A stretch of 64,000 bases of DNA from an uncultured Bacteroidales bacterium (GTDB taxonomy: Bacteria; Bacteroidota; Bacteroidia; Bacteroidales; F082): positions 57,966 to 121,965 of the forward strand of contig CAJOIS010000005.1 in NCBI GenBank assembly GCA_905234645.1, read 5' to 3'. Below, one piece after another: positions 1-12,373 of the stretch. Within the stretch, counting starts at the first letter, position 1. Every line of letters begins with the position of its first letter. The position numbers and the translations under genes were made by a program. The notes beneath the pieces are model-generated. The model made no database searches and was not told the origin of the DNA. It saw nothing but the letters and a program-made list of their open reading frames with translations.

Positions 1-40
1 TTGCTTCCTATCCCGCACTTTGAGATGCAGTGATATCCCT

Positions 41-65
41 CACTCTAAACTCTAAACTCTCAACT
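41..65. repeat. Tandem CTCTAAA filler before thioesterase gene
   Basis: The unit CTCTAAA with CTCAACT variants is repeated in the 25 bases just before the ATG. A closely similar run, ending in the same CAACTATG context, precedes the AtoE gene at 10323-10354. The filler contains TAA trinucleotides and so closes any frame running in from the left. Bases 1-40 show nothing that can be assigned. Confidence 0.6.
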
Positions 66-476
66 ATGTTTTCCTGTCCGATACAAATCCGCATGAGCGA
101 CCTCGACCCGTTCAACCATGTCAACAACGGGGTGCAATGCAACTTTTTCGACATGGGTAGAAGCCGTTATTTCGAGCATGTCTTCCAAAACAAAATCGAC
201 TGGATGACCTTCAATTATGTCCTCGTCCACGTCGACCTCGACTTCCGCAAGCCCATTCGTTTCCACGATACCATCGTTTGCGAGAGCCGTGTCGTCGAAA
301 TGGGCAACTCCAGTTTCAAGATGGAACAAAGCCTAAAAGATGCCGAAACGGGAGAGATCAAGTCGCTATGTCACGCAGTGGTCGTGTATTTCGATCGCGA
401 TACGAACAGGTCCCAGCGCATTCCTGATGAACATCGTGAGAAACTACTTGTCGAAACAACAATGGCCCATGGCTAA
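66..476 (+). CDS. Acyl-CoA thioesterase, hotdog fold (4HBT/YbgC-like)
   Basis: A 136-residue single-domain hotdog thioesterase, expected to hydrolyse acyl-CoA or acyl-ACP thioesters in the cytoplasm. The family signature sits at residues 12-21 (DLDPFNHVNN), with the conserved Asp and His-Val-Asn-Asn followed by an aromatic and Arg-rich helix (FFDMGRSRYFEH). Length matches the family (130-150). The ATG at 66 is preferred over a GTG at 30, because the intervening codons are filler repeat and the family begins close to this ATG. The last residues (MAHG) and the stop codon fall inside the palindromic filler that follows, so the natural C-terminus may have been altered. The substrate cannot be told from sequence. 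Confidence 0.85.
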   Translation: MFSCPIQIRMSDLDPFNHVNNGVQCNFFDMGRSRYFEHVFQNKIDWMTFNYVLVHVDLDFRKPIRFHDTIVCESRVVEMGNSSFKMEQSLKDAETGEIKSLCHAVVVYFDRDTNRSQRIPDEHREKLLVETTMAHG

Positions 477-536
477 TGGCCCATGGCTTGGCTCAACTGT
501 GGGTCAGCCATAAGCCATGGGCTATAGGCCATAGTC
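462..536. repeat. Palindromic filler built on GGCCCATGGC
   Basis: Left arm around 468-494 (core GCCCATGGCTTGGCT) is nearly the reverse complement of the right arm around 506-535 (core AGCCATAAGCCATGGGC). The element includes the stop codon of the preceding thioesterase gene and ends about 17 bases before the beta-galactosidase ATG. The RNA could form a long imperfect hairpin, so a terminator role is possible, but there is no terminal T run. Confidence 0.7.
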
Positions 537-543
537 ACAATAA

Positions 544-4488
<3,945 letters not shown>

Positions 4489-4511
4489 GTCTTTGACAAT
4501 TTAAAAAGAGT

Positions 4512-7265
4512 ATGTTTCAGCCGAACACCTTTATACTCATCAAGGGCCAGCCGAAAGCATTTCAAATTGAGAGAATTCGTTTGGATGAGAAAGGCGTATA
4601 TGCTGTTCAGTTTAAGAATAGCACCAAGTGGTTCCATTATCGTTGGAATGATGTCGTCATACTCAAGAATCCCATATGGCATGACCCGAAGCATAGTAGG
4701 ATTGTAATTGATGGAAGAGAACAATATAATATTACAGACATCCTGTCATTTCGGGAAGGGTTTCGTACTCATTGGCGTATTACTTTTGCTAACGGTTTTA
4801 TTAAAGACTATCTGGCAGGTACAGTACAATTAATTGAGTCCTGCCTTGGTGACAAGGTCGCCAAGAACGCTTTTGATTATCTTCAGAAAATCGCCACGGT
4901 CAACGAGTTGGGCAAGAACGAGGAGCAGGAGGGATTGTTGTCGAAAGTGTATGAAAACATCACATTTCTTGATGACACCATGGCAGCGGCACCTTATCTT
5001 GATGCCGAAAAGTACAAAGTAAAGAGGATGAGCTATGATGGTTGGGTGTTCCCATTTGGTTGCAACGCGAGTCAGGAAAAGGCCGTTACTGCAGCATTTG
5101 AGAACCAGATTAGTGTGATACAAGGTCCTCCAGGCACAGGTAAAACACAGACCATTCTCAATATCATCGCCAACATACTGTTGCAAGACAAGACGGTGTT
5201 AGTGGTCTCCAACAACAACTCGGCTACCGCAAACGTTTTAGAGAAACTACAGAAATATGGCTTCGGCTTCATCGTGGCGTCATTGGGAAGACGTGAGAAT
5301 AAAGAACAATTCATCCAACATCAACCAGCAGTGCCACAAGAGTTACAGTCTTGGAACATTCAGTACAAAGAAGCATTGCATATAAAGTCTGAGGCCTCCA
5401 ACGTGCATTCTCAACTTCGTCAAGTGTTTCAACTTCAGGAAAAACTGGCATGCTATAGACAAGAGCTAAAAGAGGTGGAACTTGAATGGGAACACTTTAA
5501 TCATGATAATCCAGTGGAGCCCAACACATTTCGTCTACATAAGGACGTCAAGGCTAAACATGTCATGGAATTATTGATGTACTATCAGTTATCTGCTGAA
5601 GAGGGAGCACCTAAAGGTCTATTGGCACGGCTCATCGCTTGGATTAAAAGGAAAAAAATACACTTTACACGAGAGGCGAAGTTGGGCATTAAGATTCCTT
5701 TGGACAAGGACAACAATGATCAGACTATGCAAGAGCTTCAACCCTTGTATTATCAACTTCGTACCGAAGAGCTTAAACGTTGCATCGTTGAAATCGAGAA
5801 GAAATTGAAAGGGATGAATGCTCAATCCTTATCTTCTCAATTGTCATCGTCGTCGTTGGCTTTGCTGAAGAAGGCGCTATACAATAAGTATCACGAAGGA
5901 CAGAGACGTGTTTTTTCGAATGTATCGGAGTTGGCTATGTATCCTGAGGAAGTCAGCAAGCAATACCCTGTCATCTTAAGCACCACTTTCTCAGCGCGCA
6001 CGACCTTGCGTGATCATACCTATGATTATGTAATCATGGATGAGGCTTCACAGGTGTCTATTGAAACCGGAGCCTTGGCCTTGACTTGCGCGAGAAATGC
6101 AGTTATCGTGGGCGATACCATGCAGTTGCCCAACGTGGTGACCGAAGAGGATAGAGTAAAGTTGGACGGCATCTTTGTAGAGTCTAAGGTAGCTCCGGGC
6201 TTCAACAGCGCAAAATTCAGCTTTCTGCATTCGGTCTGCGCCATACTGCCTGACGTGCAACAAACATTGTTGCGGGAGCATTACCGTTGTCATCCTTCCA
6301 TCATCAATTTCTGCAATCAACGTTTCTATGGAGGTCAGTTGCTTATCATGACGGAAGACCATGGCGAGAAGGATGTGATGATGGCCATCAAGACCGTTCC
6401 AGGCCATCATGCTCGCGGTCACTACAACCAACGTGAGATTGATGTGGTCAAGAATGAGGTGCTACCACGGCTAAGCGACAATACAGACATTGGCATCATA
6501 ACACCCTATAATGACCAAGTTGCTGAATTCAACAAGCAAATCCCAACGGTGGAAGCTGCGACGATACACAAATACCAAGGTCGGGAGAAAGATACAATTA
6601 TCATGAGCGTCGTGGATGACCAAATCACGGAGTTCGGCGACGATGCCAACATGATTAACGTAGCCATCTCTAGGGCCAAGAAACAATTCTGTCTAGTCGT
6701 ATCGGGCAACAAGCAAGAAAGGAAAGGCAATATCAGCGAGTTGGTCGACTACATCGAATATCATAATCTATCGGTCACGGAAAGTCAAATCACATCCATT
6801 TTCGATTATCTCTATAGCAGTTATACCAAAGAGAGACTTGCGTTCCTTGCCCGACATAAAAACATTTCGGAATACGATTCGGAGAATCTGACCTATTCCT
6901 TGATAGAAAACATCTTGAGGGGGAGTCCATCATTCAGCCATCTTGGTGTGTTTTGTCACATGCCGCTGCGTAACATCATCCACGACTGGTCGTTGCTGGA
7001 TGAAGAAGAAAAGAGGTATATTTCACATTATTCCACGCATTTAGATTTTCTCATCATTAACCATGTGACGAAGAAGCCTGTACTGGCTATCGAAACGGAT
7101 GGATACAATTATCACAATGACGAGACGGAACAACATCATCGAGACCTTAAAAAGAACCATATCCTTGAGCTTTATAGTATCCCTTTGCTACGTCTCAAGA
7201 CTAACGAAAGTGGAGAGAAGGAGAAGATAGTCACCATGCTTTCGAACTTAACCGCAAAACGATGA
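4512..7265 (+). CDS. SF1 (UPF1-like) helicase fused to PD-(D/E)XK nuclease
   Basis: A 917-residue protein of the COG1112 / DNA2-NAM7 type. Helicase motifs in order: Walker A GPPGTGKT at 205-212, a coiled-coil-like insertion (about 290-450), motif II DEAS at 510-513, motif III VGDTMQLP, motif IV REHYRCHPSI, motif V HKYQGREKDT, motif VI NVAISRAKKQ. The C-terminal ~90 residues (about 830-917) look like a DUF2726/DUF559-type restriction-endonuclease fold, with D in HLDFLII, E861 and D863 in AIETDG, and a later LKKNHIL lysine. It should unwind and cut DNA or RNA. Such helicase-nuclease fusions occur among phage-defence genes, but nothing adjacent proves this. It is flanked by a glycosidase gene and a shared terminator, so it looks like a single-gene insertion into metabolic surroundings. 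Confidence 0.88.
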   Translation: MFQPNTFILIKGQPKAFQIERIRLDEKGVYAVQFKNSTKWFHYRWNDVVILKNPIWHDPKHSRIVIDGREQYNITDILSFREGFRTHWRITFANGFIKDYLAGTVQLIESCLGDKVAKNAFDYLQKIATVNELGKNEEQEGLLSKVYENITFLDDTMAAAPYLDAEKYKVKRMSYDGWVFPFGCNASQEKAVTAAFENQISVIQGPPGTGKTQTILNIIANILLQDKTVLVVSNNNSATANVLEKLQKYGFGFIVASLGRRENKEQFIQHQPAVPQELQSWNIQYKEALHIKSEASNVHSQLRQVFQLQEKLACYRQELKEVELEWEHFNHDNPVEPNTFRLHKDVKAKHVMELLMYYQLSAEEGAPKGLLARLIAWIKRKKIHFTREAKLGIKIPLDKDNNDQTMQELQPLYYQLRTEELKRCIVEIEKKLKGMNAQSLSSQLSSSSLALLKKALYNKYHEGQRRVFSNVSELAMYPEEVSKQYPVILSTTFSARTTLRDHTYDYVIMDEASQVSIETGALALTCARNAVIVGDTMQLPNVVTEEDRVKLDGIFVESKVAPGFNSAKFSFLHSVCAILPDVQQTLLREHYRCHPSIINFCNQRFYGGQLLIMTEDHGEKDVMMAIKTVPGHHARGHYNQREIDVVKNEVLPRLSDNTDIGIITPYNDQVAEFNKQIPTVEAATIHKYQGREKDTIIMSVVDDQITEFGDDANMINVAISRAKKQFCLVVSGNKQERKGNISELVDYIEYHNLSVTESQITSIFDYLYSSYTKERLAFLARHKNISEYDSENLTYSLIENILRGSPSFSHLGVFCHMPLRNIIHDWSLLDEEEKRYISHYSTHLDFLIINHVTKKPVLAIETDGYNYHNDETEQHHRDLKKNHILELYSIPLLRLKTNESGEKEKIVTMLSNLTAKR

Positions 7266-7299
7266 CCGGATTGGGATTCATTTAGAGGGAAGTTATTAT

Positions 7300-7328
7300 A
7301 AAAAAAGGCGCTCAACCGAGCGCCTTTT
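7300..7328. terminator. Bidirectional terminator
   Basis: Inverted repeat AAAGGCGCTC / GAGCGCCTTT separated by AACC, with an A run on the left and a T run on the right. It lies between the convergent helicase and arginine deiminase genes and would serve both. Confidence 0.85.
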
Positions 7329-7333
7329 CTGTT

Positions 7334-8584
7334 TTACCATTCCACAGCCATTCGCTGTACTGGCATTGTCATGCATCGGGCACCGCCGCCGCCACGAGAT
7401 AGCTCGTTGCCCTCGAAAGCTACAATGCATTTCTTAACATTGTTCAAGTTCACCCTGTTGTTAACCACATCGGCAGCCGTGACAATCTGGAAGCCTGCGT
7501 TGCTAAGCGCCTCCAAAGTGTGTTGGTTGCGACCGTAACCGATGAACTTGCCAGGCTCTAGGCAGAAGAAGTTACAGCCGCTATGCCATTGCTCGCGGGC
7601 AGCCCAGTCGTTATTCCTGTTGCCACAATACACCGGTTCCAAGTCGATGCCGATCTCCTTGAGTCCAGCAATGAGGTTAGGAACCTCTTTGCCGATAGCC
7701 TTTTGGCCGTCGACAGTGATATGGAAAGTCTTGTGCTTGTCATTCATGATGACAGGCTCATAGATCATGCATCGGTCGACGTCGAGCATGGTGAACACCA
7801 TGTCGAGATGGATGAACGACTCAGGCTCAAGCGGAAGCTCCTGGAAAATCAAGTGCTTCACGCCGGGCTTGGTCTTCAAGTGCTCCACGATAGCCTCCAC
7901 ACCATGCATGTTTGTGCGGGATCCGAGGCCACAAATCACAACGTCGTCACGGATAATCTGCACATCGCCACCTTCAACGGTGCCGATGCCGTGTGTGTCG
8001 TAGCTTAACGCCGGGTTGATGACCTTGGTTTCAAACAACGGATGCAGGTTATAGATGCTGTTCAACAACATGCATTCACGGGCACGCACAGTGGTGGCCA
8101 TGTTGCTTATCATGATATTGTCAAACATGGTGAAGGAAGCGTCACGCATGAAAAACAGATTCGGAATCGGAAGAAGGGCATACGGATCTTTGTTGATATA
8201 AGTGACATCTTCCAGACGAACACCTTCAATCAGCTGGCGGGAAAGGTCCTCTGCTGACAGCGACTTGAGGTAGGGGGCGAGAAAGCCCTTGTCCTCAGAC
8301 TTGCAGACGCGGTCAATCATATTGGCCTTGACACCCTCGTTCTGCAGGATGTCGGTCAACAAGTCACCGATTTCGTGAACCTGAGCCACTTTTTGAAGCA
8401 CTCTCTTAAAACAGCTGTATTCCTTTTGGGCGACTTGCATGTTCAAAATGTCGCTGAAAAGAAAAGTATGTGCGTTTTCGGGGGTTACTTTCTCCAACTC
8501 CGGTCCAGGAGCGTGCACCAAAACGTGCTGAAGCTTACCGATTTCAGAATTTACACTGACATTGATTCCTTGATGTGAATCCAT
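7334..8584 (-). CDS. arcA: Arginine deiminase
   Basis: A 416-residue cytoplasmic guanidino-group hydrolase converting arginine to citrulline and ammonia. Family motifs visible: NLFFMRDASF near residue 140, GTVEGGDVQI near 210, and the catalytic cysteine C404 in GGGGARCMTMP at the C-terminus. Length matches the family (about 405-420). No ornithine carbamoyltransferase or carbamate kinase gene lies in the window, so the full ATP-yielding pathway cannot be confirmed; alone it could serve acid resistance, nitrogen supply or removal of host arginine. It has its own promoter about 60 bases upstream, a leader hairpin and a strong terminator. Confidence 0.96.
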   Translation of the reverse strand: MDSHQGINVSVNSEIGKLQHVLVHAPGPELEKVTPENAHTFLFSDILNMQVAQKEYSCFKRVLQKVAQVHEIGDLLTDILQNEGVKANMIDRVCKSEDKGFLAPYLKSLSAEDLSRQLIEGVRLEDVTYINKDPYALLPIPNLFFMRDASFTMFDNIMISNMATTVRARECMLLNSIYNLHPLFETKVINPALSYDTHGIGTVEGGDVQIIRDDVVICGLGSRTNMHGVEAIVEHLKTKPGVKHLIFQELPLEPESFIHLDMVFTMLDVDRCMIYEPVIMNDKHKTFHITVDGQKAIGKEVPNLIAGLKEIGIDLEPVYCGNRNNDWAAREQWHSGCNFFCLEPGKFIGYGRNQHTLEALSNAGFQIVTAADVVNNRVNLNNVKKCIVAFEGNELSRGGGGARCMTMPVQRMAVEW

Positions 8585-8608
8585 AAAAAGATATTTGGTG
8601 AAACATTA

Positions 8609-8633
8609 GGAGCATGGGATGTATCCGCGCTCC
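8609..8633 (-). promoter_or_regulatory. Hairpin in arcA leader
   Basis: GGAGC / GCTCC enclosing GGAT / ATCC forms a nested stem between the promoter box and the arcA start. It could affect translation or stability; no known riboswitch class is recognised. Confidence 0.35.
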
Positions 8634-8643
8634 GATTAAGTTG

Positions 8644-8651
8644 CAAAAATA
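8644..8651 (-). promoter_or_regulatory. arcA promoter, -7 box TATTTTTG
   Basis: On the minus strand this reads TATTTTTG, matching the Bacteroidota -7 consensus TAnnTTTG, about 60 bases before the arcA ATG. No clear -33 TTG at 19-21 bases. Confidence 0.65.
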
Positions 8652-8702
8652 CGAAATTCCCCGAAATACTAAATAAAAAAGTTGAAAATCCTTAATAGGC
8701 TG

Positions 8703-9485
8703 TCAACCATCGGATAAGGAGACATCCTCGTCCATATTGTAGGCCCTGAACTGCAATTTCTCCGGCTGATGGATGTCGAGATACAACTCCTCCCATTTCC
8801 CCGTGCCCCAGTTGCCGACCAAGCTAGATTCTATGGTGAGTGTCTTGAGTTCCTCCAAAAAATCCTTTCGGGGTATGGCATATGCGCCCAGGCTCATCAG
8901 GTGGCTTGTCTCTTGCTGACAGTCGATTAGCTTAAAGCCATGCTCTTCCAAAAAAAGATGCAAATGGTAAAACGCCACCTTGGAAGCGTCAGTGACGGTA
9001 TGGAACATGGATTCGCCGAAGAACACTTGCCCAATGGAGATGCCATACAAGCCGCCCACCAAATCACCGTCCTGATAGGTCTCGAACGAATGTGCGATGC
9101 CTAACTCATGCAGATGCGTGTAGGCTTCCACCATCTCGTCCTGAATCCAGGTGCCGTCCTGGCCTTCACGTGGTGTTTCGGCGCAATGCAGCATCACCTC
9201 ACGGAACTGCGTGTCAATCTTCACATCGAACTTACCTGATTTCAACGTGCGTTTCAAAGACTTGCTCACTTTTATCTCGCCCGGTCGAATGATTAATCGC
9301 GGGTCGAGCGACCACCATAGCAAAGGCTCGTTTTCGCTGTACCAAGGGAAGATGCCGTTGGCATAGGCAACGATGAGACGTTGAGGCGAAAGGTCGCCAC
9401 CAAATGCTAGCAGACCTTCTTTGTTGGCCCTGTCGGCAGGAGGAAAGAAGCAGTCGTCGTCGTTGAGTTGGTACAAAATGTTCAT
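8703..9485 (-). CDS. aat: Leucyl/phenylalanyl-tRNA-protein transferase
   Basis: A 260-residue GNAT-like transferase that adds Leu or Phe to N-terminal Arg/Lys of proteins, marking them for ClpS/ClpAP under the bacterial N-end rule. Recognisable blocks: FPPADRANKEGLLAFGGDLS, YANGIFPWY, LWWSLDPR near the N-terminus, and GGLYGISIGQVFFGESMF in the middle. The ATG at 9485 is chosen over an upstream TTG at 9494, because family members begin MxxxL followed within ten residues by FPP. Divergent from truA; the two start codons are 106 bases apart with a promoter facing each way. Confidence 0.94.
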   Translation of the reverse strand: MNILYQLNDDDCFFPPADRANKEGLLAFGGDLSPQRLIVAYANGIFPWYSENEPLLWWSLDPRLIIRPGEIKVSKSLKRTLKSGKFDVKIDTQFREVMLHCAETPREGQDGTWIQDEMVEAYTHLHELGIAHSFETYQDGDLVGGLYGISIGQVFFGESMFHTVTDASKVAFYHLHLFLEEHGFKLIDCQQETSHLMSLGAYAIPRKDFLEELKTLTIESSLVGNWGTGKWEELYLDIHQPEKLQFRAYNMDEDVSLSDG

Positions 9486-9502
9486 CACAATCAAATGAGG
9501 CG

Positions 9503-9510
9503 CAAAAATA
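9503..9510 (-). promoter_or_regulatory. aat promoter, -7 box TATTTTTG
   Basis: Minus-strand TATTTTTG located 18 bases before the aat ATG, implying a very short leader. Confidence 0.6.
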
Positions 9511-9565
9511 CGAAATTCTGGTTTGTAGTGTTGTCATTTTATGGCAGCCGTACACGAAATTTCCG

Positions 9566-9573
9566 TATTTTTG
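9566..9573 (+). promoter_or_regulatory. truA promoter, -7 box TATTTTTG
   Basis: TATTTTTG 18 bases before ATG 9592. Its position inside an in-frame upstream extension (from ATG 9541) argues that translation starts at 9592. Confidence 0.65.
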
Positions 9574-9591
9574 CCCGTCATTATCAAGACG

Positions 9592-10344
9592 ATGCCACGA
9601 TATTTCATCCATATGGCCTACAATGGCAACCGCTACCACGGTTACCAAATCCAGCCGCACTCCACAAGCGTGCAGGAAACGGTGGAGCAATGCTTGAGTC
9701 TCAAGTTGTCCCAGCCAGTCTCTATCACAGGCTGTGGTCGCACCGACACGGGGGTCCACGCAAGGAACTACTATGCCCATTTCGACCTTGAGCAGCCGCT
9801 GGAAGATGCTGATGCCCTCGCCAACCAGATGAATGCCTTCTTGCCCGACGACATCGTCATCTATAGGATTTGGCAGGTCGCACCGGAGATGCATGCCCGT
9901 TTTGATGCCGTGTCACGCACCTATCATTATTACATCACCCGCACTAAAAATCCCTTCCACACCCAAGATGCCTTTTACCTTTATGGAGACCTGGACGTTG
10001 CCAAGATGCAAGAGGCGGCCAACATTCTCTTTGAATATGAGGATTTCACGAGTTTTTCGAAGGTGCACACCCAAGTGAAGACCAACAACTGCAAGATCAT
10101 CGAAGCGCGTTGGTTTGAACAGGATGGATTGCTGGTTTTCCGCATTAAGGCCGACCGTTTCCTGCGCAATATGGTGCGTGCCATCGTTGGCACCTTGCTG
10201 GAGATAGGGAAGGGGCGCATGACCCTGGAGGAGTTTCGTGCCGTCATCGAACGCAAGGACCGCTGCGAAGCTGGAACCTCGGTGCCTGCCCATGCCTTGT
10301 TCTTAGAAGAAGTAGAATACCCAGCTCTAAACCCTCAACTCTAA
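9592..10344 (+). CDS. truA: tRNA pseudouridine synthase A
   Basis: A 250-residue enzyme isomerising uridines 38-40 in tRNA anticodon stems. The catalytic aspartate is D52 in GCGRTDTGVHA. RFDAVSRTYHYYI and FLRNMVRAIVGTLLEIGKG are the other family blocks. The start at 9592 gives MPRYF, the usual position of the first strand, and clears the promoter box. The C-terminal PALNPQL and the TAA stop are encoded by the CTCTAAAC filler that continues to the AtoE gene ten bases on, so the original terminus was probably different. Confidence 0.95.
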   Translation: MPRYFIHMAYNGNRYHGYQIQPHSTSVQETVEQCLSLKLSQPVSITGCGRTDTGVHARNYYAHFDLEQPLEDADALANQMNAFLPDDIVIYRIWQVAPEMHARFDAVSRTYHYYITRTKNPFHTQDAFYLYGDLDVAKMQEAANILFEYEDFTSFSKVHTQVKTNNCKIIEARWFEQDGLLVFRIKADRFLRNMVRAIVGTLLEIGKGRMTLEEFRAVIERKDRCEAGTSVPAHALFLEEVEYPALNPQL

Positions 10345-10354
10345 ACAATCAACT
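10323..10354 (+). repeat. CTCTAAAC filler spanning truA stop
   Basis: Tandem CTCTAAAC / CCTCAA units cover the last codons and stop of truA and the gap to the next ATG. Related to the filler at 41-65, including the shared junction CAACTATGTTT. Confidence 0.65.
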
Positions 10355-11704
10355 ATGTTTCACCGAATCATCCGTTTCTGCGTAAAGCTAGTCCAAAAAT
10401 ACCTTCCTGAGCCTTTCATCTTTGCCGTAGTGCTAACCCTCCTGGCCTTCATCATCGCCATGCCGGTGTGCCATCAGACACCTATCGAAGTCGTAGAGCA
10501 TTGGGGCAACGGCGTGTGGTCTTTGCTTGCTTTCGCCATGCAAATGGCATTGGTGTTGGTGACAGGCTCCGCTTTGGCAGCGGCAAAACCAATCAAGCGT
10601 GGAATCAGTGCTTTGGCGGGTTTGCCTAAGACGCCTGCCGGAGCCATCGCCTTGGTGACGGGCATTTCGGCATTAGCTTGTTGGCTCAACTGGGGCTTCG
10701 GCCTCATTGTGGGTGTCATCTTCGCCAAGGAGATCGCCAAAAAGCTGAAAGGTGTCGATTACCGACTTCTCATCGCCTCAGCCTATAGCGGTTTCGTGGT
10801 GTGGCACGCGGGTCTGTCGGGTTCCATCCCGCTGACAATGGCCACGGAAGGCTCCAACCTCGAAACAGTGACAAAAGGAGCGCTCACGCATCCCATTCCG
10901 ATAGGGCAGACCATCTTGGCGCCACAAAACCTCATCATGGTGGCAGTCGTCATCGTTGCCATCGTTGTAGTCAACGCGCTGATGCATCCCAAAGGAGAGC
11001 ATGTGGTTTCCATCGAGCCTTCGTTGTTGTTTGAGGAAGAACCCAAACCAGCATCGCAAGCCACGACACCCGCAGAAAAGCTGGAAAACAGCCGTGTGCT
11101 TTCATGGATTATCTCTCTGCTGGGTTTGTCCTATCTGGTCATCAAGCTGTTCTTCAAGGGTGGCAGCTTCGACCTGGGTGCCGTCATCATGCTGTTCCTG
11201 TTTTTGGGTGTCATCCTGCATGGCACTCCTTTGGCTTACGTTAAGGCTTTCGGGAAATCGGTGAATGGTGCAGCTGGAATCCTATTGCAGTTCCCGTTCT
11301 ATGCAGGCATCATGGGCATCATCACGGGCGTGGGCGAGTCAGGTATCTGCCTGGGTGAGATTGTCAGCAATGCTTGTGTTTCCATCTCAACACCGAAGAC
11401 TTATCCCTTGTTCACCTTCTTCTGTGCCGCCATACTTAACATGTTCGTGCCTTCGGGTGGAGGCCACTGGGCCATCCAAGCTCCCATCATGTTTACGGCA
11501 GGCGCTGCTTTAGGCGTAGCACCGGGATTGACGGGTATGGCCATCTCTTGGGGAGATGCCTGGACCAATTTGATTCAGCCATTCTGGGCTTTGCCGGCTT
11601 TGGCCATAGCGAAACTGAATGCAAAAGACATCATGGGTTTCTGCATCATCGACCTGTTTGTCACAGGCATCATCATCTGTGCGGGATTGTTGTTGTGGGC
11701 TTAG
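10355..11704 (+). CDS. atoE: Short-chain fatty acid transporter, AtoE family
   Basis: A 449-residue integral membrane protein with about 11-13 hydrophobic segments, homologous to E. coli AtoE (short-chain fatty acid uptake). Family features: start FHRIIRFCVKLVQKYLPEPF, conserved CWLNWGFGLIVG in the fourth segment, AYSGFVVWHAGLSGSIPL, and SGGGHWAIQAPIM near the C-terminus. Direction is not certain: in a fermenter it might export rather than import acetate or butyrate. No acetoacetate or butyrate CoA-transferase gene is near. The convergent SH3 lipoprotein gene ends 3 bases away with no terminator between them. Confidence 0.9.
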   Translation: MFHRIIRFCVKLVQKYLPEPFIFAVVLTLLAFIIAMPVCHQTPIEVVEHWGNGVWSLLAFAMQMALVLVTGSALAAAKPIKRGISALAGLPKTPAGAIALVTGISALACWLNWGFGLIVGVIFAKEIAKKLKGVDYRLLIASAYSGFVVWHAGLSGSIPLTMATEGSNLETVTKGALTHPIPIGQTILAPQNLIMVAVVIVAIVVVNALMHPKGEHVVSIEPSLLFEEEPKPASQATTPAEKLENSRVLSWIISLLGLSYLVIKLFFKGGSFDLGAVIMLFLFLGVILHGTPLAYVKAFGKSVNGAAGILLQFPFYAGIMGIITGVGESGICLGEIVSNACVSISTPKTYPLFTFFCAAILNMFVPSGGGHWAIQAPIMFTAGAALGVAPGLTGMAISWGDAWTNLIQPFWALPALAIAKLNAKDIMGFCIIDLFVTGIIICAGLLLWA

Positions 11705-11707
11705 CCA

Positions 11708-12280
11708 TCAGAAGGTATCCATGCCATCCCATTCCACGAGGTCGTGGCGCACATAGCCTTCCTTGCCTCTAATCTGGATTTTGTACCACTCCTTAACCTT
11801 GCCGATGCAGGGATATGTGTCGGGAGCTTGTCCTTCCTTGCATGAAATCTGGCATATCACAGGAGAGTTCATGTTGGGCTCGGTGCGGACATTGACGTTT
11901 TTCCTGAGGGTATAAATGATTCCCTGACCGTTTTTGGCACTATATTCCACAATCTTGTGCCCCAGCTTTGGAATCTCAATGTCATCTTGAACGGAAACGG
12001 TATAGGTGGCTTGGTTGGTTTGCACATAACGTCCGACCAAATTGCCCTTATTGTCGACTACCATCTTCATTCTGCTGGCCGAGGCCGCTATGATAGTAGG
12101 GTCACCTTCGTCTTCCACAACAGGTGCTTCTTCCTCAATAGTTTCGGAGGTTGATGCTATCTGTTCGATGCTATCTGCAGAAGGTGTGACAGTAGTCGCC
12201 TTTTCGCCTTTACTGCCACATGAGTAACTCATAAGACCCAATGCGAGTGGGAGTATGACTGCAAACCAGTGTTTTTTCAT
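11708..12280 (-). CDS. Lipoprotein with bacterial SH3 domain
   Basis: 190 residues starting MKKHWF. A hydrophobic signal ends in a lipobox, LMSYSC, so C21 would be lipidated and the protein anchored in a membrane facing the periplasm or surface. An Ala/Glu/Pro-rich linker follows. The C-terminal ~70 residues (VNVRTEPN...PVICQI...WYKIQIRGKEGYVR) have the SH3b pattern typical of cell-wall or ligand-binding proteins. An in-frame ATG 51 bases upstream exists but lies upstream of the promoter box at 12311. No specific partner can be named. Confidence 0.75.
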   Translation of the reverse strand: MKKHWFAVILPLALGLMSYSCGSKGEKATTVTPSADSIEQIASTSETIEEEAPVVEDEGDPTIIAASASRMKMVVDNKGNLVGRYVQTNQATYTVSVQDDIEIPKLGHKIVEYSAKNGQGIIYTLRKNVNVRTEPNMNSPVICQISCKEGQAPDTYPCIGKVKEWYKIQIRGKEGYVRHDLVEWDGMDTF

Positions 12281-12310
12281 GACAATCGTTGTTGGTGGGT
12301 TTCCGTATGA

Positions 12311-12318
12311 CAAAAATA
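12311..12318 (-). promoter_or_regulatory. SH3 lipoprotein promoter, -7 box TATTTTTG
   Basis: Minus-strand TATTTTTG 30 bases before the start, with a TTG on the minus strand 21 bases further upstream (12340-12342). Confidence 0.6.
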
Positions 12319-12373
12319 CAAAATAATTCAATAAAAAAGCAAGACCGATTTTTTCAGCCTTGCTCTCAAGCAG

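Noticed and set aside
1..33. Ten-codon open frame from the left edge ending in TGA at 31-33
   Set aside because: Too short to identify; could be the tail of an upstream gene but nothing supports it.
9541..9591. Upstream in-frame ATG giving TruA 17 more residues
   Set aside because: The -7 box TATTTTTG lies inside this extension and the family starts at MPRYF.
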